Source: Mayfieldus sp038040285
GTDB lineage: Bacteria; Actinomycetota; Thermoleophilia; Solirubrobacterales; 70-9
Direction: 5' to 3'
NCBI GenBank assembly: GCA_038040285.1
Contig: JBBPIN010000012.1
Coordinates: 1 to 64,000, forward strand
DNA length: 64,000 bases
The notes beneath the pieces are model-generated. The model saw nothing but the letters and a program-made list of their open reading frames with translations, was not told the origin of the DNA and ran no database searches. Both the position numbers and the translations under genes were made by a program. Below are positions 15,492 through 25,085 of this stretch, one piece after another; position 1 is the stretch's first letter, and every line of letters begins with the position of its first letter.

Positions 15492-18092
15492 ATGGCCAAT
15501 ACCAGTGAAGTTGCCGCGAAAGCGGCCGTGCCTTCGGGCCCCGACATAGAGCGGGCAGCTGCCTTTGTCCGCGAACAGTTCCTGCTCGAGGGCGAAGGGC
15601 CGGAGGCCCTGGAGCCGGGTACAGCCCGCCGTCGCGCCCTCGACACGGCGCTGGCGGAGATCGACGCCGGCCACGAGGACCCCTCGATCGAGTGGAGGCG
15701 CAACTTCTCGTTGCTGCTCGGCCTCGAGCGACTGCTCGCCGACGAGGCGCCGAAGCTGAAGGACGGCGCCGAGCTCTCCGCGCACCAGGTCGACGCGCTG
15801 GCGGGGACGCTTGCCGAGCTGATCGCCGAGGCGCAGAGCTCCAACGGCCGGCGCAACGGCGAGGGATCTGCGAGCCGCGCCGCCGCCGAGGCCGAGCCCG
15901 CCGAAGACGAGGGGCCGGGCGCCGACGGAGACGGTGTCGCCGAGGAGTCACTCGACCTGGACGGGGAACCGGAGGAACTCGAGCCCGACGAGGAGCCGCA
16001 GGACTTCGAAGAGGAACCGGACGAGGACGCGGTTGTCGAGGCGCCCGAGGATCCCGGCGCCGCCCGCCGCTTCTGGTTCGAGCACGCCACCGGGGCCGGA
16101 AAGACTGTCGCGGCGGTCGGCCTCGTCGAGGCGTCGAGGACCGGCGGCGTCCTGATCCTCACCCATCGTCGCAACCTCGTCGACCAGTTCATCGGCGAGA
16201 TCTCCGACCGCGGCTACGCCGAGCGTCTCTCGCCAGCGCTGCTCGACGGCAAGGACAACCCCTACGGGCTGGTCACCGTCGAGACTTACCAATGGTTCGT
16301 GCGCAACGCCGGCCGCATCTCCGACGCCTACACGATCGTGATCTGCGACGAGGCCCACACGGCGCTGGGCGAGAAGACCAGCGCCTGCATCCGCAACTGG
16401 CCGGGGCCGGTGTTCATCGGCATGACCGCGACAGGCGCCCTGATCGCCCGCCACGTCGCTGATCTCTTCCCGACCCAGACCTCGCGCTTCGACCTCGCCC
16501 AGGCGGCGCGCCGCGGGGTGATCTCCCCGCTGCGCGACATTCGCATCCCGCCCGGGCCGGGGGTGCGGACGATCGCCAAGGTCCCGCTGCGCAAGGGCGA
16601 GGTTGACCAGGACTTCGACCAGGACGAGCTGGCCAAGCTGTTGGACCAGGCGCCGTTTAACGTTGCGATCGCCGATCTCTACCGCTCGCGCTTTCGCAAG
16701 ATCCCCGGGGTCGTGTACACGGCCGGTGTGCGCCACGCCAAAAACGTCGCCAAGGCCTTCCAGGACGCCGGCATAAACGCCCGCGCGGTCTCCGGGGAGA
16801 CGCCGAAGCGCGAGCTGGCCGAGACCCTCGCCGCCTTCGAGCGCGGCGAGGTCGACGTGCTCTGCAACGCGATGCTGCTGGCGGAAGGCTGGAACTCGCC
16901 GCGCGCGACGATCTGCATGCATCTCGCTCCGACCGCGTCGCGCCGCGTCTACCAGCAGCGGGTCGGTCGCGTCACCCGCCGCGCCCCCGGCAAGGAGTCG
17001 GGGCTGGTCATCGACTTCGTCCATCCCGCGACCACCCACGACGAGACGATCATCACCCTGCACAGCCTGCTTGACCGCGACGTCTACCGCGGCGGCGCGA
17101 TCGTCGTCGGGCCGGTGCGCCGCGGCCGCGGCCGCCGGGTGCGGGTCGAGCGGCGGATCGTCCCCGTGTCCGACGACTCACAACGGCGCCTCGAGATATT
17201 GGAGCGTGAGCTGTGGCGGATCGCGGTGGAGAACCTCGACTACGCCGAGCAGCACGTCTGGGCGGCGCTGGCCGGCGCTCGCGTCAATCCGTCCGGCTGG
17301 CGGCGCGCCAAGGCGATGCTCCAGCACGACCAGTCCAAGGAGCTGAAGCAGCGCTTCCTGCTCACCTGCGTGCAGCGCAATCGCAATTCCCAGTTGCGGC
17401 TCAAGGCGCTGGCCGAGATCGCGGCGCTGCCCGACTCCGAGGCATTCGACGACGCCGTCGACATCGTCGGCACCTGGAGCCGCGACGAGAAGCGAGCTGG
17501 CGTCAAGGCGCTGCTTCAGGCGCTGGTCGACAACCGGATCGGGCGCCGCGACCAGGCGCAGGCTTGGGTGTGGCGGCTGGCCTCCTACACCCGCGACGTG
17601 CACGAGGAGTACGCGGTGCAGCGCTGGGCGGAGACGAAGCGGCTGCTGGGGCTGCTGGTCAACTCATCGGGCCGCGCCCACGGACGCAACGCCCGCCGCC
17701 TCGTCCACGCCGCCCGCAAGCAGGAGCGCCGCCTCGCCGTGGCGCTGCTGGCGACGGCCGTCGCGCACACACCGGAGGGCGAGGAGGTGCTGCGCGGGGC
17801 CCGGATGCGGATGGCCCGCAAGCCTTCGGCGGTGGCCCGCGAGTTGCTGAAGAACTTCCCCAAGGGAGGCCGGCGCCGGCGACGCCGCAAGCGCAGCAAC
17901 GGCGAGCGAGCCGGCGCGGCGAAGGCGAGCGGCAACGGAGCCGAGCCGGACGCCGAAGCAACTGAGGACGAGCTGGCCGCGGAGGCGGCGGCGGAGTCCG
18001 GCGCCGAGCAGAACGGACCCGAGCCGGACGCTGACGAGGACGAGGCGGCGGAGGAAGAGCCCGAGCTCGAGGAGTCGGGCGAGGGCGCTTAG
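15492..18092 (+). CDS. SF2 helicase with acidic insertion before motif I
   Basis: The 866-residue protein has Walker A HATGAGKT (K204), motif Ia-like LILTHRRNLVDQF, DEAH (286-289), motif III MTATG, a C-terminal RecA domain with VYTAGVRHAKN and AEGWNSPRA, and motif VI QQRVGRVTRR. A SAHQ segment at 97-100 resembles the end of a Q motif. Between it and Walker A lies a run of about 75 mostly acidic residues (about 117-190). Residues 500-780 are helical and basic; the tail is a KR cluster followed by an acidic stretch. Substrate (DNA or RNA) is unknown. The gene stands alone and shares its stop bases with birA. Confidence 0.85.
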   Translation: MANTSEVAAKAAVPSGPDIERAAAFVREQFLLEGEGPEALEPGTARRRALDTALAEIDAGHEDPSIEWRRNFSLLLGLERLLADEAPKLKDGAELSAHQVDALAGTLAELIAEAQSSNGRRNGEGSASRAAAEAEPAEDEGPGADGDGVAEESLDLDGEPEELEPDEEPQDFEEEPDEDAVVEAPEDPGAARRFWFEHATGAGKTVAAVGLVEASRTGGVLILTHRRNLVDQFIGEISDRGYAERLSPALLDGKDNPYGLVTVETYQWFVRNAGRISDAYTIVICDEAHTALGEKTSACIRNWPGPVFIGMTATGALIARHVADLFPTQTSRFDLAQAARRGVISPLRDIRIPPGPGVRTIAKVPLRKGEVDQDFDQDELAKLLDQAPFNVAIADLYRSRFRKIPGVVYTAGVRHAKNVAKAFQDAGINARAVSGETPKRELAETLAAFERGEVDVLCNAMLLAEGWNSPRATICMHLAPTASRRVYQQRVGRVTRRAPGKESGLVIDFVHPATTHDETIITLHSLLDRDVYRGGAIVVGPVRRGRGRRVRVERRIVPVSDDSQRRLEILERELWRIAVENLDYAEQHVWAALAGARVNPSGWRRAKAMLQHDQSKELKQRFLLTCVQRNRNSQLRLKALAEIAALPDSEAFDDAVDIVGTWSRDEKRAGVKALLQALVDNRIGRRDQAQAWVWRLASYTRDVHEEYAVQRWAETKRLLGLLVNSSGRAHGRNARRLVHAARKQERRLAVALLATAVAHTPEGEEVLRGARMRMARKPSAVARELLKNFPKGGRRRRRRKRSNGERAGAAKASGNGAEPDAEATEDELAAEAAAESGAEQNGPEPDADEDEAAEEEPELEESGEGA

Positions 18093-18787
18093 TCGAGGCG
18101 CAGGTGGATCTCGCCGGCGCCGAGACTCACCTGCTCGCCGGAGCCGGTCGCAACCAGCAGGTTGCCGCGCTCGTCGATCCCCTCCGCGGTGCCGTTGCCG
18201 CCGTCCCAGGCGATCTGGCGGCCGCGCAGTGCATCGCGCTCGCGAAAGGCCGCCAGCACTTCTTGCGGATCGGCCCGCGTCCAACGCGTCAACGATTCGT
18301 TGAGCGCCTGAAGGGCGCCGTCGACGGTGGCGTCTGCGCCGAGTGAGGTTGCCGTCTCGCGCAGCTCCTCGGGGAACTCGTCGGGCTCGATCGAGACGTT
18401 GAGGCCGACGCCGATCACAGCCCAGCCGTCCTGAGGCCGCGCCTCGATCAGCACCCCGGCGCACTTGCGCCCCTCGATCCAGACGTCGTTGGGCCACTTG
18501 ATGGCGCAGCTGACGTCAGCCATTGCCTCGGCGGCCTCGGCGACTGCCAGGGGTGCCGCCAACGGAAGCACCAGATGCCGTTGTTCCAGCGGGCGCACGA
18601 TCGCTGAGTAGAGAAGCGCCTTGCCGGCCGGCGCCGTCCAGGAGCGGCCCTGCCGCCCGCGTCCGGCGACCTGCTCCTCAGCGGTCACCACGGTGCCCTG
18701 CGGGGCGCCGCCAGCCGCGAGCTCGCGCGCCAGGTCGTTGGTCGAGTCAAGGCTGCGGCGATGGTGGCGTGGGTTGCCGAGGCTCAC
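18089..18787 (-). CDS. birA: Biotin-[acetyl-CoA-carboxylase] ligase
   Basis: The 232-residue protein has the catalytic core of biotin ligases: STNDLARELA, the adenylate loop GRGRQGRSW, LVLPLAAPLAVAEA, IKWPNDVWI, KCAGVLIE and VIGVGLNV. The C-terminal SH3-like domain is present (GRQIAWDGG). There is no N-terminal HTH, so it is a monofunctional enzyme that does not repress transcription. It is the last gene of the heme/cytochrome operon. Confidence 0.92.
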   Translation of the reverse strand: MSLGNPRHHRRSLDSTNDLARELAAGGAPQGTVVTAEEQVAGRGRQGRSWTAPAGKALLYSAIVRPLEQRHLVLPLAAPLAVAEAAEAMADVSCAIKWPNDVWIEGRKCAGVLIEARPQDGWAVIGVGLNVSIEPDEFPEELRETATSLGADATVDGALQALNESLTRWTRADPQEVLAAFRERDALRGRQIAWDGGNGTAEGIDERGNLLVATGSGEQVSLGAGEIHLRLD

Positions 18788-18794
18788 TGGAAGC

Positions 18795-19607
18795 TCACGG
18801 CGCCGGACTGAGAACGACCTCGTCGTCGGGCGTCAACCCGAGCAGCTCGGCGGCGCTCTCGCGGTTGATCGCAAGCGCCAGGCTGCGCGACGAGTCCTCG
18901 TAGAGGATCCCCTCGCCGGGGCCTACGTCGCCGAAGGTCTGCCCGAATGGGACCGTGATCTTCGTGCCGCCGGCGTCGACGTCGACCCGCTCGCCCAATC
19001 GAAGGAAGGTCGAGGCGAGCTGCTCGTGATCGAGGTTGAGGGTTGTGTTACCGAACCCGTCCACGTAGACGACGTGCGCGACGACGCGATCCGCAAGGAT
19101 GCGCGGCTCGGGCAGCTCCACATGGGCCAGTGTCGAATGGTCGACCGGATCGCCGGCCTCGGCAAGTGGGGTTCCCAGGGCCAGCTGTGCCGCCACCGGC
19201 GCAAACACGTCGCGGCCGTGGAATGTAGAGGCCACCGGCTCGAGTCGGTGCGGCGAGGTGCTCAGGTCGACAGCCTCGGTTGCCCCCCCGAAGCGCTGGA
19301 CGGCGAGTGCCAGAACTCCGTTGTCGGGCCCGACCAGCAGCCGCTCCTCGTCGCAGACCCGGACCGCGACCGGGCGGCGCTCGGTGCCGACGCCGGGGTC
19401 GACGATCGCAAGGTGAACGCCGGGGGGGGCGAAGGGAAGCGCGTTGGCCAGTACCACCGCCCCCTGGCGCACCGCGTGGCGCGGCAGCCCGTGGGTGATG
19501 TCGATGACGGGCGCGTCGGGAGCGATCTCCGCGATCACCGCCCGACAGACGCCGGCGAACTCGTCCGCGTAGCCGAAGTCGGAGAGGAAGGTGATCGGCC
19601 GGGCCAA
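18795..19607 (-). CDS. SAM hydroxide adenosyltransferase (DUF62 family)
   Basis: The 270-residue protein has the family opening ITFLSDFGYADEFAGV, a PVIDITHGLPRHAV region, VDPGVGTERR, and C-terminal beta-barrel segments VDGFGNTTLNLD and FGQTFGDVGPGEG. Members hydrolyse S-adenosylmethionine to adenosine and methionine; related enzymes are halogenases. TTG 19607 gives the expected N-terminus just after the cobA-hemD stop; the longer frame upstream is Pro/Arg shadow. It lies inside the tetrapyrrole operon, whose SUMT enzyme consumes SAM. Confidence 0.87.
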   Translation of the reverse strand: MARPITFLSDFGYADEFAGVCRAVIAEIAPDAPVIDITHGLPRHAVRQGAVVLANALPFAPPGVHLAIVDPGVGTERRPVAVRVCDEERLLVGPDNGVLALAVQRFGGATEAVDLSTSPHRLEPVASTFHGRDVFAPVAAQLALGTPLAEAGDPVDHSTLAHVELPEPRILADRVVAHVVYVDGFGNTTLNLDHEQLASTFLRLGERVDVDAGGTKITVPFGQTFGDVGPGEGILYEDSSRSLALAINRESAAELLGLTPDDEVVLSPAP

Positions 19608-19620
19608 GGCGCCCGGGACT

Positions 19621-21141
19621 CTAGCCGGGGGCCGGCGAGGTGGCGGCGTCGGCGAGTAGCGCTTCGACCAGCCCGTCGATGTCGTGACGTTCGGCCTCGA
19701 CATCGACCGTCAGGCCGGCCTCGCGAGCGGCATCGCTGGTCACTGGGCCGATCGAGACGATGCGGATGCCCTCGGGAAGGCGTCCGTCGAGCGCGGCGAC
19801 GAGGTTGCGGACCGTCGAGGAGGAGGTGAAGGTGAGGTAGTCGGCCGCCTGGGCGGCTTCCACGGTCTCAGGATCCGGCGGCTCGGCGACCGTCTCGTAC
19901 AGGGCCACGACGTCGACCTTGGCGCCGCGCTCGCGCAGCGCATCGGGAAGCACGTCGCGCGCTTCGGCGGCTCGCGCTACCAGGACCGGGCGGCCCTTGA
20001 CCGGAACGTCGGCCAGCGCGTCGGCCAGCGCCTCGGCGACGTACTGCTCCGGCACCACGTCGGTGCGGATCCCATGCGCCGCCAGATCGGCCTCGGTCCC
20101 AGGGCCGATCGCGGCGACGGTCGCGTTGGCGAGCGCGCGCGCGTCGAGGCCGGCCTCCGCCATCGCATCGAACAGCAGCCGCACGCCGTTGGGACTTGTC
20201 AGGCAGACCAACGCGTAGGAGTAAAGGTCGTTGACCGCTTTCCGCACCTCGTCCGAGTCGATGCGCGGCTCGATACGGATCGCCGGCAGCTCGACGACCT
20301 CGGCGCCGAGCCCACGCAGGCTGCTCGCCAGGCCGCTTGCTTGTGCGCGGGCCCGCGTTACCACCACTCGGCGGCCGAACAGCGGCCGGCGCTCGAGCCA
20401 GGCCAAGGCTTGGCGCCGAGCGGCCACCGGGCCGACCACGATCACCGCCGGCGCGCCGATCCGCTCCCGCTCGACCGCATCGGCGAGGTCTCCGAGCGTC
20501 GCGGTGACGGTTCGCTGGCCCGGCATCGTCCCGCGCTCGATCGCCGCCGCCGGTTGCTTCGGATCGCGGCCCGCGGCGATCAGCGCCGCCGCGTTCTCGG
20601 CCAGGCGCTTTATGCCCATGTAGAGGACCAGGGTGCCAGGGAACGCCGCCAACGCATCCCAGTCGAGCGCCGACTCGGGCTTCTCGGGGTCCTCGTGACC
20701 GGTGACGAAGGCGACCGCGGATGCCTCCTCGCGGTGGGTGACCGGAATGCCCGCGTAGGCCGGAGCGGCGACGCCGGCGGTGACCCCGGGCACCACCTCG
20801 AACGGAACGCCGGCGGCGGCGAGCGCCTCCCCCTCCTCGCCGCCGCGCCCGAACACGAACGGGTCGCCGCCCTTCAGCCGCACCACGCTTCGTCCCGCCA
20901 TCGCCGCCTCGACCATCCGCCGCTCGATCTCGGCCTGCTCGATCGTCGGCTCGCCGGGGCGCTTGCCGACGTAGACCAGCTCCGCGTCAGGCCTGGCCCC
21001 GCGCAGCACCCCATCGGGGATCAGGCGGTCGTAGAGGATCAGGTCGGCGCTGGCGACCAGCTCCAATGCCCGCACGGTCACCAGGCCCGGATCGCCCGGG
21101 CCGGCTCCAACGAGATAGACGACGCCGATGCGGGCGCTCAC
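19621..21141 (-). CDS. cobA-hemD: Fused uroporphyrinogen-III methyltransferase and uroporphyrinogen-III synthase
   Basis: Residues about 1-245 are a SUMT: VYLVGAGPGDPGLVT, YVGKRPG, RLKGGDPFVFGRGGEE, VPGVTAG and GIPVTHRE. Residues about 255-500 are HemD-like: RRVVVTRARAQASGL, LTSPNGVRLLF, AAIGPGTEADL and YLTFTSSSTVRNL. HemD closes hydroxymethylbilane to uroporphyrinogen III; SUMT methylates it toward siroheme or cobalamin. Such fusions are common in Gram-positive bacteria. The start overlaps the hemC stop by four bases. Confidence 0.93.
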   Translation of the reverse strand: MSARIGVVYLVGAGPGDPGLVTVRALELVASADLILYDRLIPDGVLRGARPDAELVYVGKRPGEPTIEQAEIERRMVEAAMAGRSVVRLKGGDPFVFGRGGEEGEALAAAGVPFEVVPGVTAGVAAPAYAGIPVTHREEASAVAFVTGHEDPEKPESALDWDALAAFPGTLVLYMGIKRLAENAAALIAAGRDPKQPAAAIERGTMPGQRTVTATLGDLADAVERERIGAPAVIVVGPVAARRQALAWLERRPLFGRRVVVTRARAQASGLASSLRGLGAEVVELPAIRIEPRIDSDEVRKAVNDLYSYALVCLTSPNGVRLLFDAMAEAGLDARALANATVAAIGPGTEADLAAHGIRTDVVPEQYVAEALADALADVPVKGRPVLVARAAEARDVLPDALRERGAKVDVVALYETVAEPPDPETVEAAQAADYLTFTSSSTVRNLVAALDGRLPEGIRIVSIGPVTSDAAREAGLTVDVEAERHDIDGLVEALLADAATSPAPG

Positions 21142-22022
21142 GATTGCGTCACCTGTTCTTCGGCCATCTGGAGGATGTGGCCTGCCCCGGCCGCCAGCAT
21201 CCTCTTTGCCAGCTCTTCACCCAACGCCCTGGGATCAGCGGCGTCGCCCTCGAAGCGGTCGCGGACCCAGATGCTGCCGTCCGGGAGCCCCGCGAAGCCG
21301 TCGATCGCCAGGCGGTCGCCGTCGCGGCGGGCGTGGATGCCGATCGGCGTGTTGCAGCTCGCGTCCAACGCCGCGACCGCAGCGCGCTCTGCGGTCAGCT
21401 GGACCAGCGCCGTGTCGTCGCTGATTGCCGCCGCCGCCTCGCGTGCCTCGGCGTCATCCTCGCGCGTCTGCAGTGCGAGGGCACCCTGACCCGCGGCCGG
21501 AGTCATCTGGCCGGCGTCGAGCAGGAACGAAATGTCCTTCTCCCGGCCCAGCCGCCGCAGGCCTGCCGCCGCGAGCACGATCGCATCGAGCTTCTTGCCC
21601 TTGAGGCGGCGCAGGCGCGTGTCGACGTTGCCGTGCAGCTCGACGACGTCGAGGTCGGGGCGGCGGGCAAGCAGCTGCGCGCGACGCCGTAGGCTCGACG
21701 TGCCGACCGTGGATCTCTCCGGCACGCCGTCGAGCGTACTGCCCTTGCCGAGCCACGCATCCTCCGCCGTTTCGCGAGCCGGGACGCCGGCGATCACCAG
21801 CCCCTCGGGGAGGGCCGCCGGCAGGTCCTTCGCCGAGTGGACACCGATTTCCGCGCGCCCCTCGAGCAGCTCGCGCTCGACCGCGCGCACGAAGCGCGAC
21901 TTGTCGCCCGGCTCGCCGTCGGAGGAAGCCTCGACGAGCTCCGCGTCGTCGAGCAGCTCGGCGACGGCGCCCGCCTGGGCCAGCGCCAGCTTGCTGCCCC
22001 TTGTTGCGAGGCGCAGCGCCAT
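21138..22022 (-). CDS. hemC: Porphobilinogen deaminase (hydroxymethylbilane synthase)
   Basis: The 294-residue protein has ATRGSKLALAQ, AEIGVHSAKDLPA, VGTSSLRRRAQLL, ELHGNVDTRLRRL, and the dipyrromethane cofactor cysteine C223 in ALDASCNTPIG. It polymerises four porphobilinogens. There are nine bases between the hemA stop and its ATG. Slightly short for the family because the second domain loop is compact. Confidence 0.95.
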   Translation of the reverse strand: MALRLATRGSKLALAQAGAVAELLDDAELVEASSDGEPGDKSRFVRAVERELLEGRAEIGVHSAKDLPAALPEGLVIAGVPARETAEDAWLGKGSTLDGVPERSTVGTSSLRRRAQLLARRPDLDVVELHGNVDTRLRRLKGKKLDAIVLAAAGLRRLGREKDISFLLDAGQMTPAAGQGALALQTREDDAEAREAAAAISDDTALVQLTAERAAVAALDASCNTPIGIHARRDGDRLAIDGFAGLPDGSIWVRDRFEGDAADPRALGEELAKRMLAAGAGHILQMAEEQVTQS

Positions 22023-22030
22023 AGCGCGAC

Positions 22031-23368
22031 CTAGGAGGGCTTGCGGCCCTGGCGGCGCAGCGGCGTAACGCTGGCGTCGCGCTCCTCGGCCGGCGCCGTC
22101 TCTGCATCGAGGCCGAACAGCTCCCGCAGCGCGTGGACGTAGACGTAAGCGTCCTCGTCCTCCGCCGAGCGCTTCATCCGCAGGGTCGGCTCGTGCAGCA
22201 TCCGCGACGCGATCGCGCTCGCCATCTTCTCCAGCCGCTCGCGGTCGGCGTCGCTGAGGCTCTCCCAGCGCGACTCGTTCTCGGCCAGCACGCGGCGGAC
22301 GATCTCGTCGGCGCGTTCGCGCAGCGCGGCGACGGTCGGCAGCACCTCCAGGGAGCCGAGCCAGCGTTCGAAGCCGGCGCGCTCGGCGTCAAGGACGGTG
22401 TCGGCGCGTCGCGCCTCGACCTCGCGGCCGCTGGCGTTGCGCTCGACGATCCCCTGCACGTCGTCGACGTCGTGCAGGCTGACGCCGGCGATCTCCCGGC
22501 AGGCCGGGTCGACGTCGCGGGGCACCGCGATGTCGATGATCAGCAGCGGATGGCCGTCGCGGCTCTCCATCACCTGACGTAGCTCGTCGGGCTCGACGAT
22601 GTGATGGGGGGAGTTGGTCGCGGAGACGACGATGTCTGCCTGCTGGAGCTGCTCCGGCAACTCGTCGAAGCGAACCGCCTCGCCGCCGAAGCGCTGCGCG
22701 AGCCCGATCGCGCGGTCATAACGGCGGTTGGCGATGAAGATGGTCTGCACTCCGCGCGCGGCCAGCGCGCGGGCGGTCAGCTCCGCGGTCTCGCCGGCCC
22801 CGATCACCAACACTCGCCGCTGCGCGAGGTCGCCGAGCGTGCGCTGGGCTAGCTCAACCGCGACCGAGGAGATCGACACCCCCTTCTCGCTCACCGCGGT
22901 CTCCGAGCGCGCGCGCTTGCCGGCCGCGAGCGCGCCGCGGAACAGCCGGTTGAGGATCGGCCCCGTCGCCCCTTCGACCAGGGCAAGCTCGTAGGCGCGC
23001 TTCACCTGGCCCTGGATCTCGGCCTCGCCCACGATCATCGAGTCCAACCCGGCCGTGACCCGGAAGAGGTGGCGGGCGGCCTCCGAGGAGCGCAGCGAGT
23101 AGAGGTGGCCGACCAGCTCGGTGGGGCGGATCTCCGCCTCGCGGGCCAGCACTCCGAGCGCTGCCGACTCGGCCTCGACCGGGTCGGAGACGACCAAGTA
23201 CAGCTCGGTGCGATTGCAGGTCGAGAGCGCCGCCGCCTCCTGGACCTGGTCGGTGGCGCGCAGCTCGTTCAGGGCGCCTGCCGCGCGGCCCTCGGGCAGG
23301 GCAAGGCGCTCGCGCAGCGCCAGCGGCGCGGTCCGGTGCGAGACGCCGAGGGCGAGGATCTCGCTCAT
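22031..23368 (-). CDS. hemA: Glutamyl-tRNA reductase
   Basis: The 445-residue protein has LGVSHRTAPLALRERL, catalytic C51 in STCNRTELY, VGEAEIQGQVKRAYE, the NADPH-binding VIGAGETAELTARAL and a helical dimerisation C-terminus. It commits glutamyl-tRNA to 5-aminolevulinate synthesis (C5 pathway). No hemL is present here. Its start overlaps the ccmD-like gene by four bases. Confidence 0.96.
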   Translation of the reverse strand: MSEILALGVSHRTAPLALRERLALPEGRAAGALNELRATDQVQEAAALSTCNRTELYLVVSDPVEAESAALGVLAREAEIRPTELVGHLYSLRSSEAARHLFRVTAGLDSMIVGEAEIQGQVKRAYELALVEGATGPILNRLFRGALAAGKRARSETAVSEKGVSISSVAVELAQRTLGDLAQRRVLVIGAGETAELTARALAARGVQTIFIANRRYDRAIGLAQRFGGEAVRFDELPEQLQQADIVVSATNSPHHIVEPDELRQVMESRDGHPLLIIDIAVPRDVDPACREIAGVSLHDVDDVQGIVERNASGREVEARRADTVLDAERAGFERWLGSLEVLPTVAALRERADEIVRRVLAENESRWESLSDADRERLEKMASAIASRMLHEPTLRMKRSAEDEDAYVYVHALRELFGLDAETAPAEERDASVTPLRRQGRKPS

Positions 23369-23631
23369 ATGCGCGCCGCCTCCTCGCTTTCGCTCGTGGA
23401 GGCCCCCTCGCTCTCGCGTCCGGGAGCGGCTTGGTCGCTGGCGGGATTTCCGTTCACCCGTTGTTCTGCCAACCCTGCCAGTTCGCCCAGCTCGCGCTCG
23501 ATGCGTTGAAGCTTGGCCGCCATGATCGCCACGTAGACGAGGATCAGGACCACGAACACCACGTATGCGCCGGCCACGTACTTGCCCGCCTCGTGGAGCG
23601 GAAGCGCTGGCGCGTCGGCGAGCAGGGGCAT
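23365..23631 (-). CDS. CcmD-like single-span membrane protein
   Basis: The 88-residue protein has one membrane helix (about 18-40, AGAYVVFVVLILVYVAIMAAKL) followed by a charged helix (QRIERELGEL) and a disordered Ser/Glu tail. The size, topology and place directly after ccmC match CcmD, which holds the CcmC-heme-CcmE complex for release. Sequence identity to CcmD is not strong enough for certainty. Confidence 0.6.
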   Translation of the reverse strand: MPLLADAPALPLHEAGKYVAGAYVVFVVLILVYVAIMAAKLQRIERELGELAGLAEQRVNGNPASDQAAPGRESEGASTSESEEAARI

Positions 23632-23632
23632 G

Positions 23633-24367
23633 TCAGTCCGGCCTCGTCGCCACTCCCGGCGCGATGCGGCCGCCGCTGGGCCCTCGGTCGCGATCGAGCG
23701 CTCGGCGCAGGCGCGAGAGCTGCGCCGTGGTGTTCTTTGCGCTCATCTCGAACTTCACGAGCGTCACCCAGAGCAACGCCATTGCGGCCAGCGAGGTGAG
23801 GAAGGTCAACCACATCTTTGGCGGCATGCCGCCGTTGGCGGTGGCGAAGACCCGCGGGTGAACGAGCGCCTGCGCCAGCCGCACGGCGAGGAAGTTGAGC
23901 GGCACGAAGGCGGCGGCGGTGACCGCGAACACCGATGCGTAGCGCGCCTGGCGATCGCGGTCCTCGATCGCGTAGCGGAACGGGTAGTAAGTCGCGTAGA
24001 GCAGGAAGATGATCAGGAAGCTGACCAGCGTCGGCTCGTCCCACACCCACCACTTGCCCCACGAGGCCTTGGCCCAGATCGAGCCGGTGAGCAAGACGCC
24101 GACGCCGAAGATCACCGAGAGGTGGATCGAGACGTAGGAGCGCATGTCGTGGCGCGCGTCGCCGGTCTGCAGATGGCGAATCGCGTGCACCCCGCCGACC
24201 ATGAAGCCGATCAGGGCGACGGTCGCCATCGGCACGTGCAGGTAGAAGATCTTCTGGATGAAGCCCTGGTCGGCGTCGAGCGGCGCGTAGAAGAAGACCA
24301 GCGAGAGCGACACGGCGATTGCCGCGACGGTCGCGATCGAGAGGGGGCGAAGGCCTTTTCCGTACAT
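23633..24367 (-). CDS. ccmC: Heme transporter/cytochrome c assembly protein CcmC
   Basis: The 244-residue protein has six predicted membrane helices and the tryptophan-rich heme-handling motif WGKWWVWDEPTL, with likely heme-ligand histidines in KIFYLHVPMA and in the loop before ALVHPRVFA. ATG 24367 is chosen because it begins at a plausible short cytoplasmic lead (MYGKGLRPLS); the longer frame upstream lies inside ccmB. It would present heme on the outer face of the membrane. Confidence 0.88.
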   Translation of the reverse strand: MYGKGLRPLSIATVAAIAVSLSLVFFYAPLDADQGFIQKIFYLHVPMATVALIGFMVGGVHAIRHLQTGDARHDMRSYVSIHLSVIFGVGVLLTGSIWAKASWGKWWVWDEPTLVSFLIIFLLYATYYPFRYAIEDRDRQARYASVFAVTAAAFVPLNFLAVRLAQALVHPRVFATANGGMPPKMWLTFLTSLAAMALLWVTLVKFEMSAKNTTAQLSRLRRALDRDRGPSGGRIAPGVATRPD

Positions 24368-24404
24368 CGCTGTGGGTTGCGCGCCTCGCGGCCGCGGCGC
24401 CGGG

Positions 24405-25085
24405 TCAGTCCTCCAGGAGAAAGTCGAAGACCGCGTATCCGACCAGTCCGAACACCAAATCGTATAGACCGAGCACAGCCACCCAGGTGCCAAAGCGGTC
24501 ATATGCAGGCCCTCCTGCCTCCAGCAGGTGCTGGGAGGCGCCGGTGGCGGCGATCATCAGCGGCACGACCAGCGGCAGAAGCAGCAGCGGCACGACGAGG
24601 TCGCGGGCGCGCGAGTTGACCGCCATCGAGGAGATCAGCGCCCCGGTCGCCGCCAGCCCGATGTCGGTCAGCACCAGGACCAGGCAGAGCGGCCCCAGCC
24701 CCGCCGCCGAGTCGAGGAAGAAGAGGGCGAAGATCGGCACCGTGACCAGCTCCAGGGCGAGCATGTAGATCAGCAGCGCCGCCGACTTCGCGGCGAGCAG
24801 GGAGGTTCTGTCGATCGGCGCCAGCCGGAGCGCCTCAAAGCCGCCCTCGTCGCGCTCGGCGACGAACAGGCGGTTGATCCCCAGCACGCCCGCGAACAGC
24901 AGCGTCGCCCAAAGCACCCCCGCCGCCAGGCTTCCCGAGAGGGTCGTGCGGTCGAGCCCGAAGCGGAAGATGACGAAGGTGGTGACCGCGAACAGCACCA
25001 TCGCCGGCAGCGAGCTGAGCGTGCGCAGCTCCGACCGCAAGTCCTTGGCCAGGATTGTTCCGAACGCGTCGCGCCAGGGAGTCAC
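24405..25085 (-). CDS. ccmB: Heme exporter membrane subunit CcmB
   Basis: The 226-residue protein has about six membrane helices and the family's opening ILAKDLRSELRT, FVIFRFGLD, and VAERDEGGFEALRLAPIDR, a coupling-loop-like stretch. It pairs with the CcmA ATPase; the genes overlap by four bases. Confidence 0.88.
   Translation of the reverse strand: MTPWRDAFGTILAKDLRSELRTLSSLPAMVLFAVTTFVIFRFGLDRTTLSGSLAAGVLWATLLFAGVLGINRLFVAERDEGGFEALRLAPIDRTSLLAAKSAALLIYMLALELVTVPIFALFFLDSAAGLGPLCLVLVLTDIGLAATGALISSMAVNSRARDLVVPLLLLPLVVPLMIAATGASQHLLEAGGPAYDRFGTWVAVLGLYDLVFGLVGYAVFDFLLED

Noticed and set aside
19684..21489. Open frame of about 600 codons on the plus strand opposite cobA-hemD and hemC
   Set aside because: It spans two real genes, is dominated by Arg/Asp/Gly/Leu shadow coding and has no motif.
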